Assembly: GCF_000335475.2 (NCBI RefSeq)
Contig: NZ_ANAH02000009.1
Span: 124,001 to 188,000, forward strand
Direction of reading: 5' to 3'
From: Cystobacter fuscus DSM 2262
GTDB lineage: Bacteria; Myxococcota; Myxococcia; Myxococcales; Myxococcaceae
Length of the DNA stretch: 64,000 bases
Positions 14,487 to 23,060 of the stretch are shown here, piece after piece. Below the pieces are notes generated by a model. The model was given only the letters and a program-made list of their open reading frames with translations. It did not search any database and was not told the origin of the DNA. The position numbers and the translations under genes were made by a program. Position 1 is the stretch's first letter. The number at the start of each line of letters is the position of its first letter.

Positions 14487-16886
14487 ATGCGCTTCGACGA
14501 CATCTCCATCGAATCCACCCGCATCACCTTTTGGGGTCCACGTACCGCGCTCGAGGTGCGTAGCCCCGTGCCGGGCGTGCTCCGGCTGCGCCATGCCCCC
14601 GCGCTCAGTCACTCCGCGCCCGCGCACCGGGAGCTGCTGCCCAAGCAGTCCTGGTCCGTCGTGGAGCACGCGGAGCTGCCGCTGTCCCTGCGCCGTGAGC
14701 AGGAGGGCGCCGTGGCGGTGGTGGTGGCGGAGGGCTTGTCCCTGGAGGTGACGCTCGCCACGGGCGCCTGGCGGCTGCGGGATGGCTCGGGCCGGGAGCT
14801 GGGCCGGTGCGAGAGCTTCTCGAGCGAGGTGATGCCGGACTATCCGGTGACCCGCTTCCGCTCGCGGCTGTCCCTGCACACGCCCCCCGACGAGGCCTGG
14901 CTGGGCTTCGGCGAGAAGGTGGGCTCGCTGGACAAGCGCGGCATGCACTTCACCTTCTGGAACACGGACGTGGTGCCGCACCACCCGGACACGGATCCGC
15001 TCTACCAGTCCATTCCCTTCAGCATCGGCCTGCGCGAGGGCGTGGCCTGGGGCGTCTTCCTCGACGAGTCGTGGCGGATGGAGGCGGACGTGGCGGCCGA
15101 GGATCCCTCCGTCCTCTGCTGGGAGTCCTCGGGTCCCGAGCTGGACACCTACGTCATCGCCGGCCCGCTGCCCGCGGACGTGGTGCGGCGCTACACCTCG
15201 CTCACCGGACGCATGCCGTTGCCTCCGCTCTGGAGCCTCGGCGCGCAGCAGTCGCGCTGGGGCTACGAGAACGCCCGGGAGATCCGCTCCGTCCTCCAGG
15301 GCTACCGCGCCCACAAGGTTCCGCTCGACGTCGTCTACCTCGATATCGACTACATGGAGGGCTACAAGGTCTGGACGTGGGATCGCACGCGCTACCCGGA
15401 CCCCGCGGGGCTCGCGCGCGAGGCGGCCGCGCAGGGCGTGCGCCTGGTCACCATCATCGATCCGGCCGTGAAGCAGGAGCCGGGCTACCGCGTCTATGAC
15501 GAGGCGCTCGCCAACGACTACCTGGTGCGCAATGACCGGGGCAGCGTGCTCGCGGGCGAGGTGTGGCCCAAGCCCGCCGTGTTCCCGGACTTCACCCGCG
15601 AGGCGGTGCGCGCCTGGTGGGGCCAGCAGCACCGGGCCTTCCTGGACGTGGGCATCTCCGGCTTCTGGAACGACATGAACGAGCCGGCCTGCTTCAAGGT
15701 CATCAATGGCGACGAGACCTTCGGCGTCATCGGCACGCGCTCGGTGGACAAGGGCAGGGTGGAGGGGCCCACGCTGCCCCACGATGCCCGCCACGGAGAC
15801 AAGCGGCACCTGGAGGTGCACAACGTCTACGCGCTCGGCATGGCGCGCGGGGCGTACGAGGGGCTGCGCGCGCTCGCCCCCGAGCGGCGGCCCTTCATCC
15901 TCACCCGCGCGGGCTCGCCCGGCATCCAGCGCTACTCCGCGGTGTGGTCGGGCGACAACTCGAGCTACTGGGCGCACCTGGAGCTGTCCATCTGCATGCT
16001 GCTGGGCCTGGGGCTCTCGGGCGTGTCCTTCGTTGGCTCGGACGTGCCGGGCTTCCTGGGTCGCCCCACCGGGGAGTTGCTCGTGCGCTGGACGCAGGCC
16101 GGCGTCTTCTACCCGCTCTTCCGCAATCACTCCGCCAAGGGCACTCCGTACAAGGAGCCGTGGCGCTTCGGCGAGCCCTACCTGTCCATCGCCCGCGAGT
16201 GGTTCGAGCGGCGCTACCGGCTGATGCCCACGCTCTACTCTCTCATGCACGAGTCCTCGCAAGAGGGTCTGCCCGCGCTGCGGCCCCTCATCATGTACGC
16301 GCCCGGGGACACCGAGGCGCTGCGCATGGATGACGCCTTCTTCTTCGGCCGGGACCTGCTCGTGGCCCCCGTGGCGCGCCAGGGCCGCACGCACCGGCAT
16401 ATGTACCTGCCCGAGGGCAGGTGGTTGCCCTTCTTCAACCTCGGCCAGTCGGGTGGGGAGGTCATCGAGGGTCGTCAGCATGTGCTCGCCGAGGCGCCGC
16501 TGGACACGGTGCCCATGTGGCTGCGGGCGGGAGGGGCCCTGGCGCTCACCGAGCCCGCGCTGCACACGACCACGGCCAACTGGGCCCACCTCACCTGGCA
16601 CATCCACGCGGCGCCGCGCGTGGAGGCCCGGCTGTACGAGGACGCGGGCGAGGGCTACGGCGCGTCGCGCCTGACGCGGCTGGCCGGTACCTGGGCCGAC
16701 GGCCGCTTCGTGCTGGAGCGCACCACCGAGGGCAAGCTGCCCCCGGCGCGCGAGACGGAGACGCTGTGCGTGTACGCCCTGTCCGAGCCGCGGGAAGTGC
16801 TCGGCGCGCGCGAGTACCGCTTCGTGGACGGGGTGCTCCTGGTCGAGGTGGAGGCGGGCTGGACGCGCCTGGAGGTCAAGCTGTAG
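14487..16886 (+). CDS. GH31 alpha-glucosidase
   Basis: 799 residues without a signal peptide, so probably cytoplasmic. The catalytic block GFWNDMNEP (nucleophile Asp, near residue 396) is that of glycoside hydrolase family 31. Other family segments are PPLWSLGAQQSRWGYEN, VPLDVVYLDIDYM, RPFILTRAGSPGIQRYSAVWSGDN (acid/base Asp region), SGVSFVGSDVPGF and FYPLFRNHSAKGT. The N-terminal beta-sandwich and C-terminal beta domains are present at normal length. The likely substrates are alpha-1,4 or alpha-1,6 gluco-oligosaccharides; exact specificity cannot be read. Its stop overlaps the stop of the convergent JAMM gene by 11 bp. With glgC, treY and glgX further along it suggests an active alpha-glucan metabolism. 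Confidence 0.93.
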   Translation: MRFDDISIESTRITFWGPRTALEVRSPVPGVLRLRHAPALSHSAPAHRELLPKQSWSVVEHAELPLSLRREQEGAVAVVVAEGLSLEVTLATGAWRLRDGSGRELGRCESFSSEVMPDYPVTRFRSRLSLHTPPDEAWLGFGEKVGSLDKRGMHFTFWNTDVVPHHPDTDPLYQSIPFSIGLREGVAWGVFLDESWRMEADVAAEDPSVLCWESSGPELDTYVIAGPLPADVVRRYTSLTGRMPLPPLWSLGAQQSRWGYENAREIRSVLQGYRAHKVPLDVVYLDIDYMEGYKVWTWDRTRYPDPAGLAREAAAQGVRLVTIIDPAVKQEPGYRVYDEALANDYLVRNDRGSVLAGEVWPKPAVFPDFTREAVRAWWGQQHRAFLDVGISGFWNDMNEPACFKVINGDETFGVIGTRSVDKGRVEGPTLPHDARHGDKRHLEVHNVYALGMARGAYEGLRALAPERRPFILTRAGSPGIQRYSAVWSGDNSSYWAHLELSICMLLGLGLSGVSFVGSDVPGFLGRPTGELLVRWTQAGVFYPLFRNHSAKGTPYKEPWRFGEPYLSIAREWFERRYRLMPTLYSLMHESSQEGLPALRPLIMYAPGDTEALRMDDAFFFGRDLLVAPVARQGRTHRHMYLPEGRWLPFFNLGQSGGEVIEGRQHVLAEAPLDTVPMWLRAGGALALTEPALHTTTANWAHLTWHIHAAPRVEARLYEDAGEGYGASRLTRLAGTWADGRFVLERTTEGKLPPARETETLCVYALSEPREVLGAREYRFVDGVLLVEVEAGWTRLEVKL

Positions 16887-17232
16887 CCATCCCCGAGCGG
16901 GCGCGCAGCTCCGCGGTCCAGGCGGGCTCCTCGGCGCGGAGCCTGTCCTGGCCGTGCTCGCGCACGAGTGTGCCCTCGGGGGCCACCACGGAGAAGCGCA
17001 CGGGCCGCCCGAGCGCCACGAGGAGCGCCTCCATCGTCGTCTCGTCCTCGGGGCTGAAGCCCAGGGGGCCGAGGGGATGGCTGTGGGCAATCTCCTCCAG
17101 TTGCTCGCGCAGCCGCCACACGGCTTCCCAGCGCGCGCGCGAGTCCGGCAGGGACACGGCGCTGTCGGAGGCATCGCTCCACAGCACCTCCCCGTCGCGG
17201 CCGATGAGCAGACAGACTTCCCGGTGCCGCAT
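16876..17232 (-). CDS. JAMM (JAB/MPN) metallopeptidase-like protein
   Basis: A 118-residue protein with the zinc motif H-x-H-x7-S-x2-D as HSHPLGPLGFSPED (around residues 47-60), preceded by glutamates that can be the catalytic base. JAMM proteins remove ubiquitin-like proteins from targets or trim their C-termini; short bacterial versions occur in PRTRC and ubiquitin-like operons. It starts 3 bp after the stop of the 308-residue gene upstream, so the two are translationally coupled. The E1-like and Ubl candidates lie 3.5 kb downstream on the same strand. An alternative is a RadC-like or MPN protein without a protease role. Confidence 0.8.
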   Translation of the reverse strand: MRHREVCLLIGRDGEVLWSDASDSAVSLPDSRARWEAVWRLREQLEEIAHSHPLGPLGFSPEDETTMEALLVALGRPVRFSVVAPEGTLVREHGQDRLRAEEPAWTAELRARSGMATA

Positions 17233-17235
17233 GGT

Positions 17236-18162
17236 TCACACGTGCCGGGTGATGACCAGCACGTCCTCCTCGATGGCCTCGCGGATGACCGCGGGCAGGC
17301 TCTCCAACGTCACGAGCGCGTCCGCTCCCGCGAGGCACAGCCCCGCGTCCACCACCCGCAGGGTGTCCGCCTCGACGATGCTCTGGAAGCGCTCACCCAT
17401 GAAGTCGAACGTCACCTCGAGCTGACCGCCGCTCAGCCGCCTCGAGTCGAGCAGCCACGCTCCCGCCCGTGAGAGCGCCCGCTCCACCCGCGACGCTTCC
17501 TCTTCCCGCCCTCGTGCCGGATGCGTCCGCTCCTCCCGTGAGTCCGGGTGCCGTGCCCGCGTCACGTGGATGGACCGCTCGAACGCCAGCGTGCGCAGCC
17601 GGGCCTCCGCCACGGCGGCACCCTGCTCCGCCACGCCTCGCACCACGCCGCGCACCTCGGCCGGGGCGAAGCGGATGTCGAGCGCGCGTGCCCGCGTCTC
17701 CAGCAGCGCATAGCCGAAGGCCGCCCGCAGTGAGGCGGGCACGCCCTTCAGCTCCGTGAGCGTTTCCCGCCGCTCCAGGCGCAGGCGCGCGGTGGACTCG
17801 GCCTCGCTCTCGAACTCGGAGGTCTCGAACACGAGCCCGCCGTCATGCCAGCGCCGGGCGAGCAGGGGCGCGAAGCGCGGCGGCGTGTCCTCGGGCAGCA
17901 GGCGCACGGGTTCGGCCACCGCGCCCTCGTGCACGAGCCGCGTCCCCCAGAGGTGGCCTCGCACCCGGGGGAGCCCGTCGAGCCCTTCTGGCCCGGCGGA
18001 CTCCCGCGCGGTGGCGGTGCGGCCGCGCACCTCGAAGCGATACCAGCCCGGTGCGGGAGACGTGGACACCCGGAGGCGCCGCGAGGGCTGATCGACGTGG
18101 GCGCCGCCGAAGTAGGGCAGCACCACCGACTCCACCTGTGCGAGGAACTTCCGGTAGTCCAC
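17236..18162 (-). CDS. Uncharacterised protein between vWA and JAMM genes
   Basis: 308 residues from a GTG at 18162, preceded by GGGAGG. No signal peptide or membrane segment. The N-terminal part is strand-rich (RLRVSTSPAPGWYRFEVRGR). The middle is helical with an Arg-rich region that is probably disordered. The C-terminal part (WLLDSRRLSGGQLEVTFDFM through VVDAGLCLAGADALVTLESL) looks like a compact alpha/beta domain with the protein's only cysteine, about residue 276. In related systems the gene between JAMM and its partners can encode an E2-like protein, but no UBC motif is visible here. Family not recognised; the operon position is clear. Confidence 0.7.
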   Translation of the reverse strand: MDYRKFLAQVESVVLPYFGGAHVDQPSRRLRVSTSPAPGWYRFEVRGRTATARESAGPEGLDGLPRVRGHLWGTRLVHEGAVAEPVRLLPEDTPPRFAPLLARRWHDGGLVFETSEFESEAESTARLRLERRETLTELKGVPASLRAAFGYALLETRARALDIRFAPAEVRGVVRGVAEQGAAVAEARLRTLAFERSIHVTRARHPDSREERTHPARGREEEASRVERALSRAGAWLLDSRRLSGGQLEVTFDFMGERFQSIVEADTLRVVDAGLCLAGADALVTLESLPAVIREAIEEDVLVITRHV

Positions 18163-18184
18163 GACGACGCCTCCCTTGCGTATG

Positions 18185-19957
18185 TCACGCCACCTTCTTC
18201 AACAGGGGCGTGCGCATCACCCGCTCCACCCAGCCGGACGGGCCGGCGCCGGCCGCCGTGGGCGCCTCCAACAGCGCCTTGAGCACGCGGGGCACCTGGT
18301 AGGGGTCGGCGAACTGATCCACCGACACCTCGCTGAACGGCACCCGGAGCGTGCTCGCGCACGAGCGCACGGTGTTGCCCCGTGAGTTCGCCACGCTCAC
18401 CATCAGCGCGAGGGCGGCCACGGTGTAGCCGCACTCGGTGAAGATGCTCGCGAGCTGGGCGCCCGGCTCGCCCTGCTCGTCTCCCACGACGATGACGATG
18501 AGCTTCGCCTCCGGCGGCACCCGCATGCCCGCGCGGTGCAGAGCCTGCACTCCGGCGCCGTGCGTGGTGCCACCAGTCGCCTGGAGTCCCTGGAGCATGT
18601 GCTGCACGCCCGTGCGGCTGGCCGCCTTGGGCTTGAGCACCGTGCCCACGGTGTCGAACGAGGCCACGTGCAGCTTGTCCAGTGGGAAGCCCGCGAGGAT
18701 GCGCGTGAGCGCTTCCTTGGACTGCTCGATGGCGCCCTGCATGGAGCCCGACTTGTCGATGAGGAACATCACCCGCACGTCCGTTTCCGCCACCGCCTCG
18801 GCCACCGCCGCCCTCGCCGCGTTGTCGCTCGCCTCCTCCAGCTTCGTCTTCAGCTCCTGGCCCCGCACGTTGCGCGCGATGTTCAGCGCCCGTTGATCGC
18901 TCGCCGCCCGCACCGCCTCGTCCCAGCGCGCGCGCACGGACGCGTCCCGCAGCAGGCCCAGCTCCTCGAGCGTGGGCGTCATCAGCAACAGATCCTTGTT
19001 CGACAGCGACGGCAACAGCGCCGCCAGGATGGCCGGCGTCAGTCCCACGCCCGCCGGCAGCCGGCCCACCACCTCCTTGTAGGAGAGGCGCTCGCGGACG
19101 ATCCGCTCGCAGATCTCCACCTCCTCGAGTCCGTCGAAGCGCTCGCGCTTGACGAGCGTGAGGCCGGAGAGGCCCACCGTGCGGTGGCCCTCGGGGGCCT
19201 GCTTCTGCTTCCAGCCGAGCACCTCGAAGAAGGCCTGCGTCTGGGGCTTGTAGCCCGCCTTGCGCGCGAGCCGCTGGAGCGTGGTCTTGTAGCCCGCCTT
19301 CACCAGACCCTGGAGCTGACCCGGGTTCTGCTCGCGCGTGCGCAGCCACCGCGTCGCCGCCGTCTTCCACCGGCCGAGCGGCGGCTTGCGGGAAGCGGGG
19401 TCTCCGAAGCCGGCCTCGCGGTTGAGGCGGGCGATCTCCGGCGTCTCGAGCAGCTCGGCCACCCGCAGCACCGCCTTGGGCGTGAGCATGCGCGTGGACT
19501 TGCGCTCGTAGTGCAGCACCATGGCCTCGCCCAGGGCGCGCAGATCGTCGTCATGGAACGCGACCGAGCCATCCTCCTCGCGCACCGGCTGGCCCGAGTG
19601 GCGCTGCACCAGCATCAACGCGCTCGTGGCCACCTGGAGATCCCTCCAGTCCGTCTGGGTGAGCGCGTAGGACGCGAAGTGCGCCATGAGGTCCGTGTTG
19701 AGCTGGTAGATGTCCAGCAACTGCCGGTAGAGCTTCACCGCGGCGGGCACGAAGAGGCCGGGCTTGACCGGCGTGCCCTGTCGAGCGATTTCCGCGGAGG
19801 CGCCCCGCGCCGGGTACCAGACTCCCCGCAGCTCCAGGCCCGGGCGGTTGTGCCACAGGTGCGCGGAGCCGCCGAGCACGAGGTCCAGCAGCTTCTCCGC
19901 CGGGCCGCGCTGGGCCTCGGGCAGGGTCTCGGGGGTCGGATGGTGGATCGTCGTCAT
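18185..19957 (-). CDS. vWA-domain protein with helical N-terminal region, TROVE-like
   Basis: 590 residues from the ATG at 19957, which has GGAGGGG just before it. Residues about 1-370 are helical repeats; segments such as IVRERLSYKEVVGRLPAGVG and ALLPSLSNKDLLLMTPTLEE resemble HEAT-like TROVE repeats of Ro60/Rsr proteins, though I cannot prove this. The C-terminal von Willebrand A domain has a full MIDAS site (DKSGS near residue 400, TGGTTHGAG and VVGDEQGEP). Ro-type proteins bind small non-coding Y-like RNAs; vWA domains bind proteins by metal coordination. It is the first gene of the vWA-unknown-JAMM operon and is divergent from the bacteriophytochrome gene. It could be the target or scaffold of the neighbouring ubiquitin-like enzymes; that is inference. 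Confidence 0.8.
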   Translation of the reverse strand: MTTIHHPTPETLPEAQRGPAEKLLDLVLGGSAHLWHNRPGLELRGVWYPARGASAEIARQGTPVKPGLFVPAAVKLYRQLLDIYQLNTDLMAHFASYALTQTDWRDLQVATSALMLVQRHSGQPVREEDGSVAFHDDDLRALGEAMVLHYERKSTRMLTPKAVLRVAELLETPEIARLNREAGFGDPASRKPPLGRWKTAATRWLRTREQNPGQLQGLVKAGYKTTLQRLARKAGYKPQTQAFFEVLGWKQKQAPEGHRTVGLSGLTLVKRERFDGLEEVEICERIVRERLSYKEVVGRLPAGVGLTPAILAALLPSLSNKDLLLMTPTLEELGLLRDASVRARWDEAVRAASDQRALNIARNVRGQELKTKLEEASDNAARAAVAEAVAETDVRVMFLIDKSGSMQGAIEQSKEALTRILAGFPLDKLHVASFDTVGTVLKPKAASRTGVQHMLQGLQATGGTTHGAGVQALHRAGMRVPPEAKLIVIVVGDEQGEPGAQLASIFTECGYTVAALALMVSVANSRGNTVRSCASTLRVPFSEVSVDQFADPYQVPRVLKALLEAPTAAGAGPSGWVERVMRTPLLKKVA

Positions 19958-20292
19958 GTGCCCCTCCGGCACGAAGGCCGTGGTCCCATCTCCTCGACGG
20001 GACCGGCCGGGCGAAGGGACGCCGGGCCTTTTCCTTCCTGACCGGGAGCGGGAAGCAGGCAGGCGGGCGATACCTGTCCTACAGGACAGACGACCTTCCA
20101 ATCACCGTCCCCCTACCTTCTTTTTTACAGTCCTCGACCGAGAGGATTGACGGTAAACAGCCGGGGATTCGCCGCCGCCTGGAGACCAGACGGTCATCCG
20201 GGTGAAGAGCCATCCCTTCCTGTCTGGGACGGCGGCTGCGCCGGACGAGTGCCATTCGTCGTTCATACGGTGTCGTGGGTAGAGAGAGCGCG
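19958..20292. promoter_or_regulatory. Divergent intergenic region with an operator-like dyad
   Basis: A 335-bp gene-free stretch between the vWA gene and the bacteriophytochrome gene. It contains a perfect dyad, CTGTCCT-AC-AGGACAG at 20074-20089, plus a T tract (about 20122-20127), unusual in this genome. The dyad has the size of a dimeric repressor site. No convincing -35/-10 pair was found for either gene. Confidence 0.45.
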
Positions 20293-22599
20293 ATGAGCAC
20301 GGAATCGGCTGGAACAGCTCAGGTGGCGGACCTCACCAACTGTGACAAGGAGCCCATCCACATTCCGGGGGCCATCCAGCCCCATGGCGTGCTGCTGGTC
20401 CTGCGTGAGCCCTCGCTGATCATCTGCCAGAGCAGCGAGAACACCGAGGCGCTGCTCGGGTGCGGCGTCCAGGAACTGCTGGGCCGCTCCCTGGACTCGC
20501 TCCTGCCGGCCTCCCAGGTCGCCAGCACCCGGGCGAGCCTCCTCTCGGATCGGCTCCAGGACAACAACCCCCTCAAGCTCACCTTGAAGGGCGGGGGCCG
20601 CGAGCGGCTCTTCAATGGCATCGCGCACCGTCACCAGGGCCGGCTCTTCCTCGAGCTCGAGCCCGTGGCGGATCCGGAGTCGCTGCCCTTCTCCAGCTTC
20701 TATCAGCAGGCGCGCGGCGCCATGTCGCGCCTGCGTGACGCGAAGGATCTGCGCGCCCTGTGCGAGGAGGGCGTGCGCGAGGTCCGCCGGCTCACGGGCT
20801 TCGATCGGGTCATCATCTACCGCTTCGACTCGGACTGGAACGGTCAGGTGCTCGCCGAGGACCGGCGGGAGACGGCCGATCCGTACATGGGGCTGCACTT
20901 TCCCGCCTCGGACATCCCGCGTCAGGCGCGGGAGCTGTACGTGCTCAACCTGCTGCGCATCATCGCGGCGGTGGACTACGTGCCCGCGCGCATCGTGTCG
21001 CTCCCGGAGGAAGCCGCGCAGGGGCCGCTGGACATGTCCTTCTGCGTGCTGCGCAGCGTGTCGCCCATCCACCTGGAGTACCTGCGCAACATGGGCGCGG
21101 GCAGCTCCATGAGCATCTCGCTGCTGCAGGAGGGGCGGCTGTGGGGCCTCATCTCCTGCACGCACATGTCCGGCTCGAAGTACGTGCCCTACGAGGTGCG
21201 CACGGCGTGTGATTTCGTGGGCCAGTTCATGTCCTCGTTCATCTCCAGCAAGGAGGGGCACGAGCACTACGATCAGCGCATCCGCACCAAGTCCATCCAG
21301 GGCCGGCTGCTCGAGCGCATGACGCGCGTGGCCGACTTCGCCGCCGAGCTGTGCCAGTCGCCGCCCGATCTGCTCGAGCTCACCGGGGCCACGGGCGCGG
21401 CCGTCTATTTCAACGGGCGCATGACCATCATTGGCAAGGCCCCCGAGGACGAGCAGCTCCAGGGGCTCATCCGCTGGCTGTCGAGCCGGCCCGCGTCCCA
21501 GGACGTGTTCGCCACCAATTGCTTGCTGCGGCACTACCCCGAGTCGGAGAGCTTCAAGGACGTGGCGGCCGGCCTCATCGCGGCCTCCATGTCCCGGGGC
21601 CGCCACAACTACGTGCTGTGGTTCCGCCCGGAGGTGGTGCAGACGGTGGAGTGGGGTGGCAACCCCCACAAGCCGGTGGACGTGGAGGACGATCAGCTGC
21701 GGCTGCACCCGCGCAAGTCCTTCGCGCTCTGGAAGGAGACGGTGCGCGGCAAGTCGCTGCCCTGGAAGGACTACGAGCTGGAGGCGGCGCGAGAGCTGCG
21801 CCGCAGCATCATCGACATCGTGCTGGAGCGCAGCGAGGAGCTGCTCAAGCTCAACACGGAGCTCAAGCGCAGCAACGTGGAGCTGGACTCCTTCGCCTAC
21901 GCCGCGAGCCACGATCTCAAGGAGCCCCTGCGCGGCATCCACAACTACGCGAGCCTGGTGTTGCGCGAGGATGCCGAGTCGCTGCGGCCCTCCAACCGCA
22001 CGCGCATGGACACGGTGGTGCGGCTCACCCAGCGCATGGAGAGTCTCATCAACTCGCTCCTGCACTACTCGCAGGTGGGCCGCATGGAGCTGTCGCTCCG
22101 GGAGACGGACCTCAACGACGTCCTGTCCTCGGTGCTGGAGGTGCTCAAGCCGCGCATCGAGGAGGCGCGCGCCGAGGTGCGTGTCCCCGAGCCGCTGCCG
22201 CCCGCGCGCTGTGACCGGGTGCGGATGATGGAGGTCTTCACCAACCTCATCACCAACGGCCTCAAGTACAACGACAAGGAGAAGAAGTGGGTGGAGATCG
22301 GGTCCCGGCGTGACCCGGAACTCGGCTCCGTCTACTACGTGCGTGACAACGGCATCGGCATCAAGCCCGAGTACCACGAAGCCATCTTCCGCATCTTCAA
22401 GCGGCTGCACGGGCGCGACAAGTACGGCGGCGGCACGGGCACGGGGCTGACCATCGTCAAGCGCCTCATCGAGCGGCACAACGGCCGGATCTGGGTGGAG
22501 TCCGGGCCTGGCGAGGGCACCACCTTCTTCTTCACCCTGGACAGCGAGAAGGAGCCCGTGTCCGAGCTGCGGCCCTTTGGCGGAGAGAGCGGACGATGA
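20293..22599 (+). CDS. bphP: Bacteriophytochrome histidine kinase
   Basis: 768 residues from the ATG at 20293 (a GTG at 20275 in frame is less likely because GAGAGAG precedes the ATG). The PAS domain has Cys17 in LTNCDKEPIHIPGAIQPHG, the biliverdin attachment site of bacteriophytochromes. The GAF domain carries PYMGLHFPASDIPRQAREL (PASDIP motif), and the PHY domain carries the tongue motif PRKSF. The kinase part has the H-box AASHDLKEPLRG with His540, then a HATPase (NLITNGLKYN, DNGIGI, GTGTGLTIVKRL). It is a red/far-red-sensing kinase that probably signals to the two downstream proteins; the stop overlaps the next start (ATGA). Confidence 0.96.
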   Translation: MSTESAGTAQVADLTNCDKEPIHIPGAIQPHGVLLVLREPSLIICQSSENTEALLGCGVQELLGRSLDSLLPASQVASTRASLLSDRLQDNNPLKLTLKGGGRERLFNGIAHRHQGRLFLELEPVADPESLPFSSFYQQARGAMSRLRDAKDLRALCEEGVREVRRLTGFDRVIIYRFDSDWNGQVLAEDRRETADPYMGLHFPASDIPRQARELYVLNLLRIIAAVDYVPARIVSLPEEAAQGPLDMSFCVLRSVSPIHLEYLRNMGAGSSMSISLLQEGRLWGLISCTHMSGSKYVPYEVRTACDFVGQFMSSFISSKEGHEHYDQRIRTKSIQGRLLERMTRVADFAAELCQSPPDLLELTGATGAAVYFNGRMTIIGKAPEDEQLQGLIRWLSSRPASQDVFATNCLLRHYPESESFKDVAAGLIAASMSRGRHNYVLWFRPEVVQTVEWGGNPHKPVDVEDDQLRLHPRKSFALWKETVRGKSLPWKDYELEAARELRRSIIDIVLERSEELLKLNTELKRSNVELDSFAYAASHDLKEPLRGIHNYASLVLREDAESLRPSNRTRMDTVVRLTQRMESLINSLLHYSQVGRMELSLRETDLNDVLSSVLEVLKPRIEEARAEVRVPEPLPPARCDRVRMMEVFTNLITNGLKYNDKEKKWVEIGSRRDPELGSVYYVRDNGIGIKPEYHEAIFRIFKRLHGRDKYGGGTGTGLTIVKRLIERHNGRIWVESGPGEGTTFFFTLDSEKEPVSELRPFGGESGR

Positions 22600-23060
22600 A
22601 CCGTGACCTGCCCATCCTCGTCGTGGAGGACAACGACGAGGACTTCGACATGCTCCAGATGACCTTCCAGGGCGCGGGCATCCCCAATCCCCTCTACCGT
22701 TGTACCGAGGGCGAAGAAGCCCTGGATTTCCTGCACCAGCGGGGCCGCTACGCCGCCGTCAACAGCGCGCCGCGCCCGGGACTCCTCCTCCTGGACCTCA
22801 ACCTCGCTGGTCTGGATGGCAGGCAGGTACTCGAGCACATGAAGAACGATGGCCGCCTCAAGAGCATCCCGGTGCTCGTGTTCTCCACCTCCGACAATCC
22901 CAAGGACGTGCAGAGCGCCTATGCCAATGGCGCCAGCGGCTATCTGCTCAAACCCGTGGATTTGGCGCGATTCGAGAGAATGATCCGGCTGTTCAAGGAG
23001 TTCTGGCTGGACCACATCGTGATGCCCGAAGACGATGGCCGAGAGGTCGCGCACGGATGA
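22596..23060 (+). CDS. Single-domain response regulator, phytochrome-partner (Rcp1) type
   Basis: 154 residues consisting only of a receiver domain. Acidic pocket VVEDNDED, phosphoacceptor Asp67 in LLLLDLNLAGLDG, the Thr/Ser switch in FSTSDNPKD and the Lys in YLLKPVDL are all present. This is the Rcp1-like receiver that follows phytochromes, which lack a receiver of their own; the phosphoryl group would pass from BphP His540 to Asp67. The start overlaps the bphP stop by 4 bp and its own stop overlaps the next gene's start (ATGA), so three genes are coupled. With no output domain it must act by protein contact or phosphorelay. Confidence 0.95.
   Translation: MNRDLPILVVEDNDEDFDMLQMTFQGAGIPNPLYRCTEGEEALDFLHQRGRYAAVNSAPRPGLLLLDLNLAGLDGRQVLEHMKNDGRLKSIPVLVFSTSDNPKDVQSAYANGASGYLLKPVDLARFERMIRLFKEFWLDHIVMPEDDGREVAHG

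Noticed and set aside
13416-17174. One minus-strand frame running from the DUF1684 gene through the GH31 gene
   Set aside because: Only the part up to 14357 has a signal peptide and DUF1684 motifs; the remainder is antisense to the clear GH31 protein.
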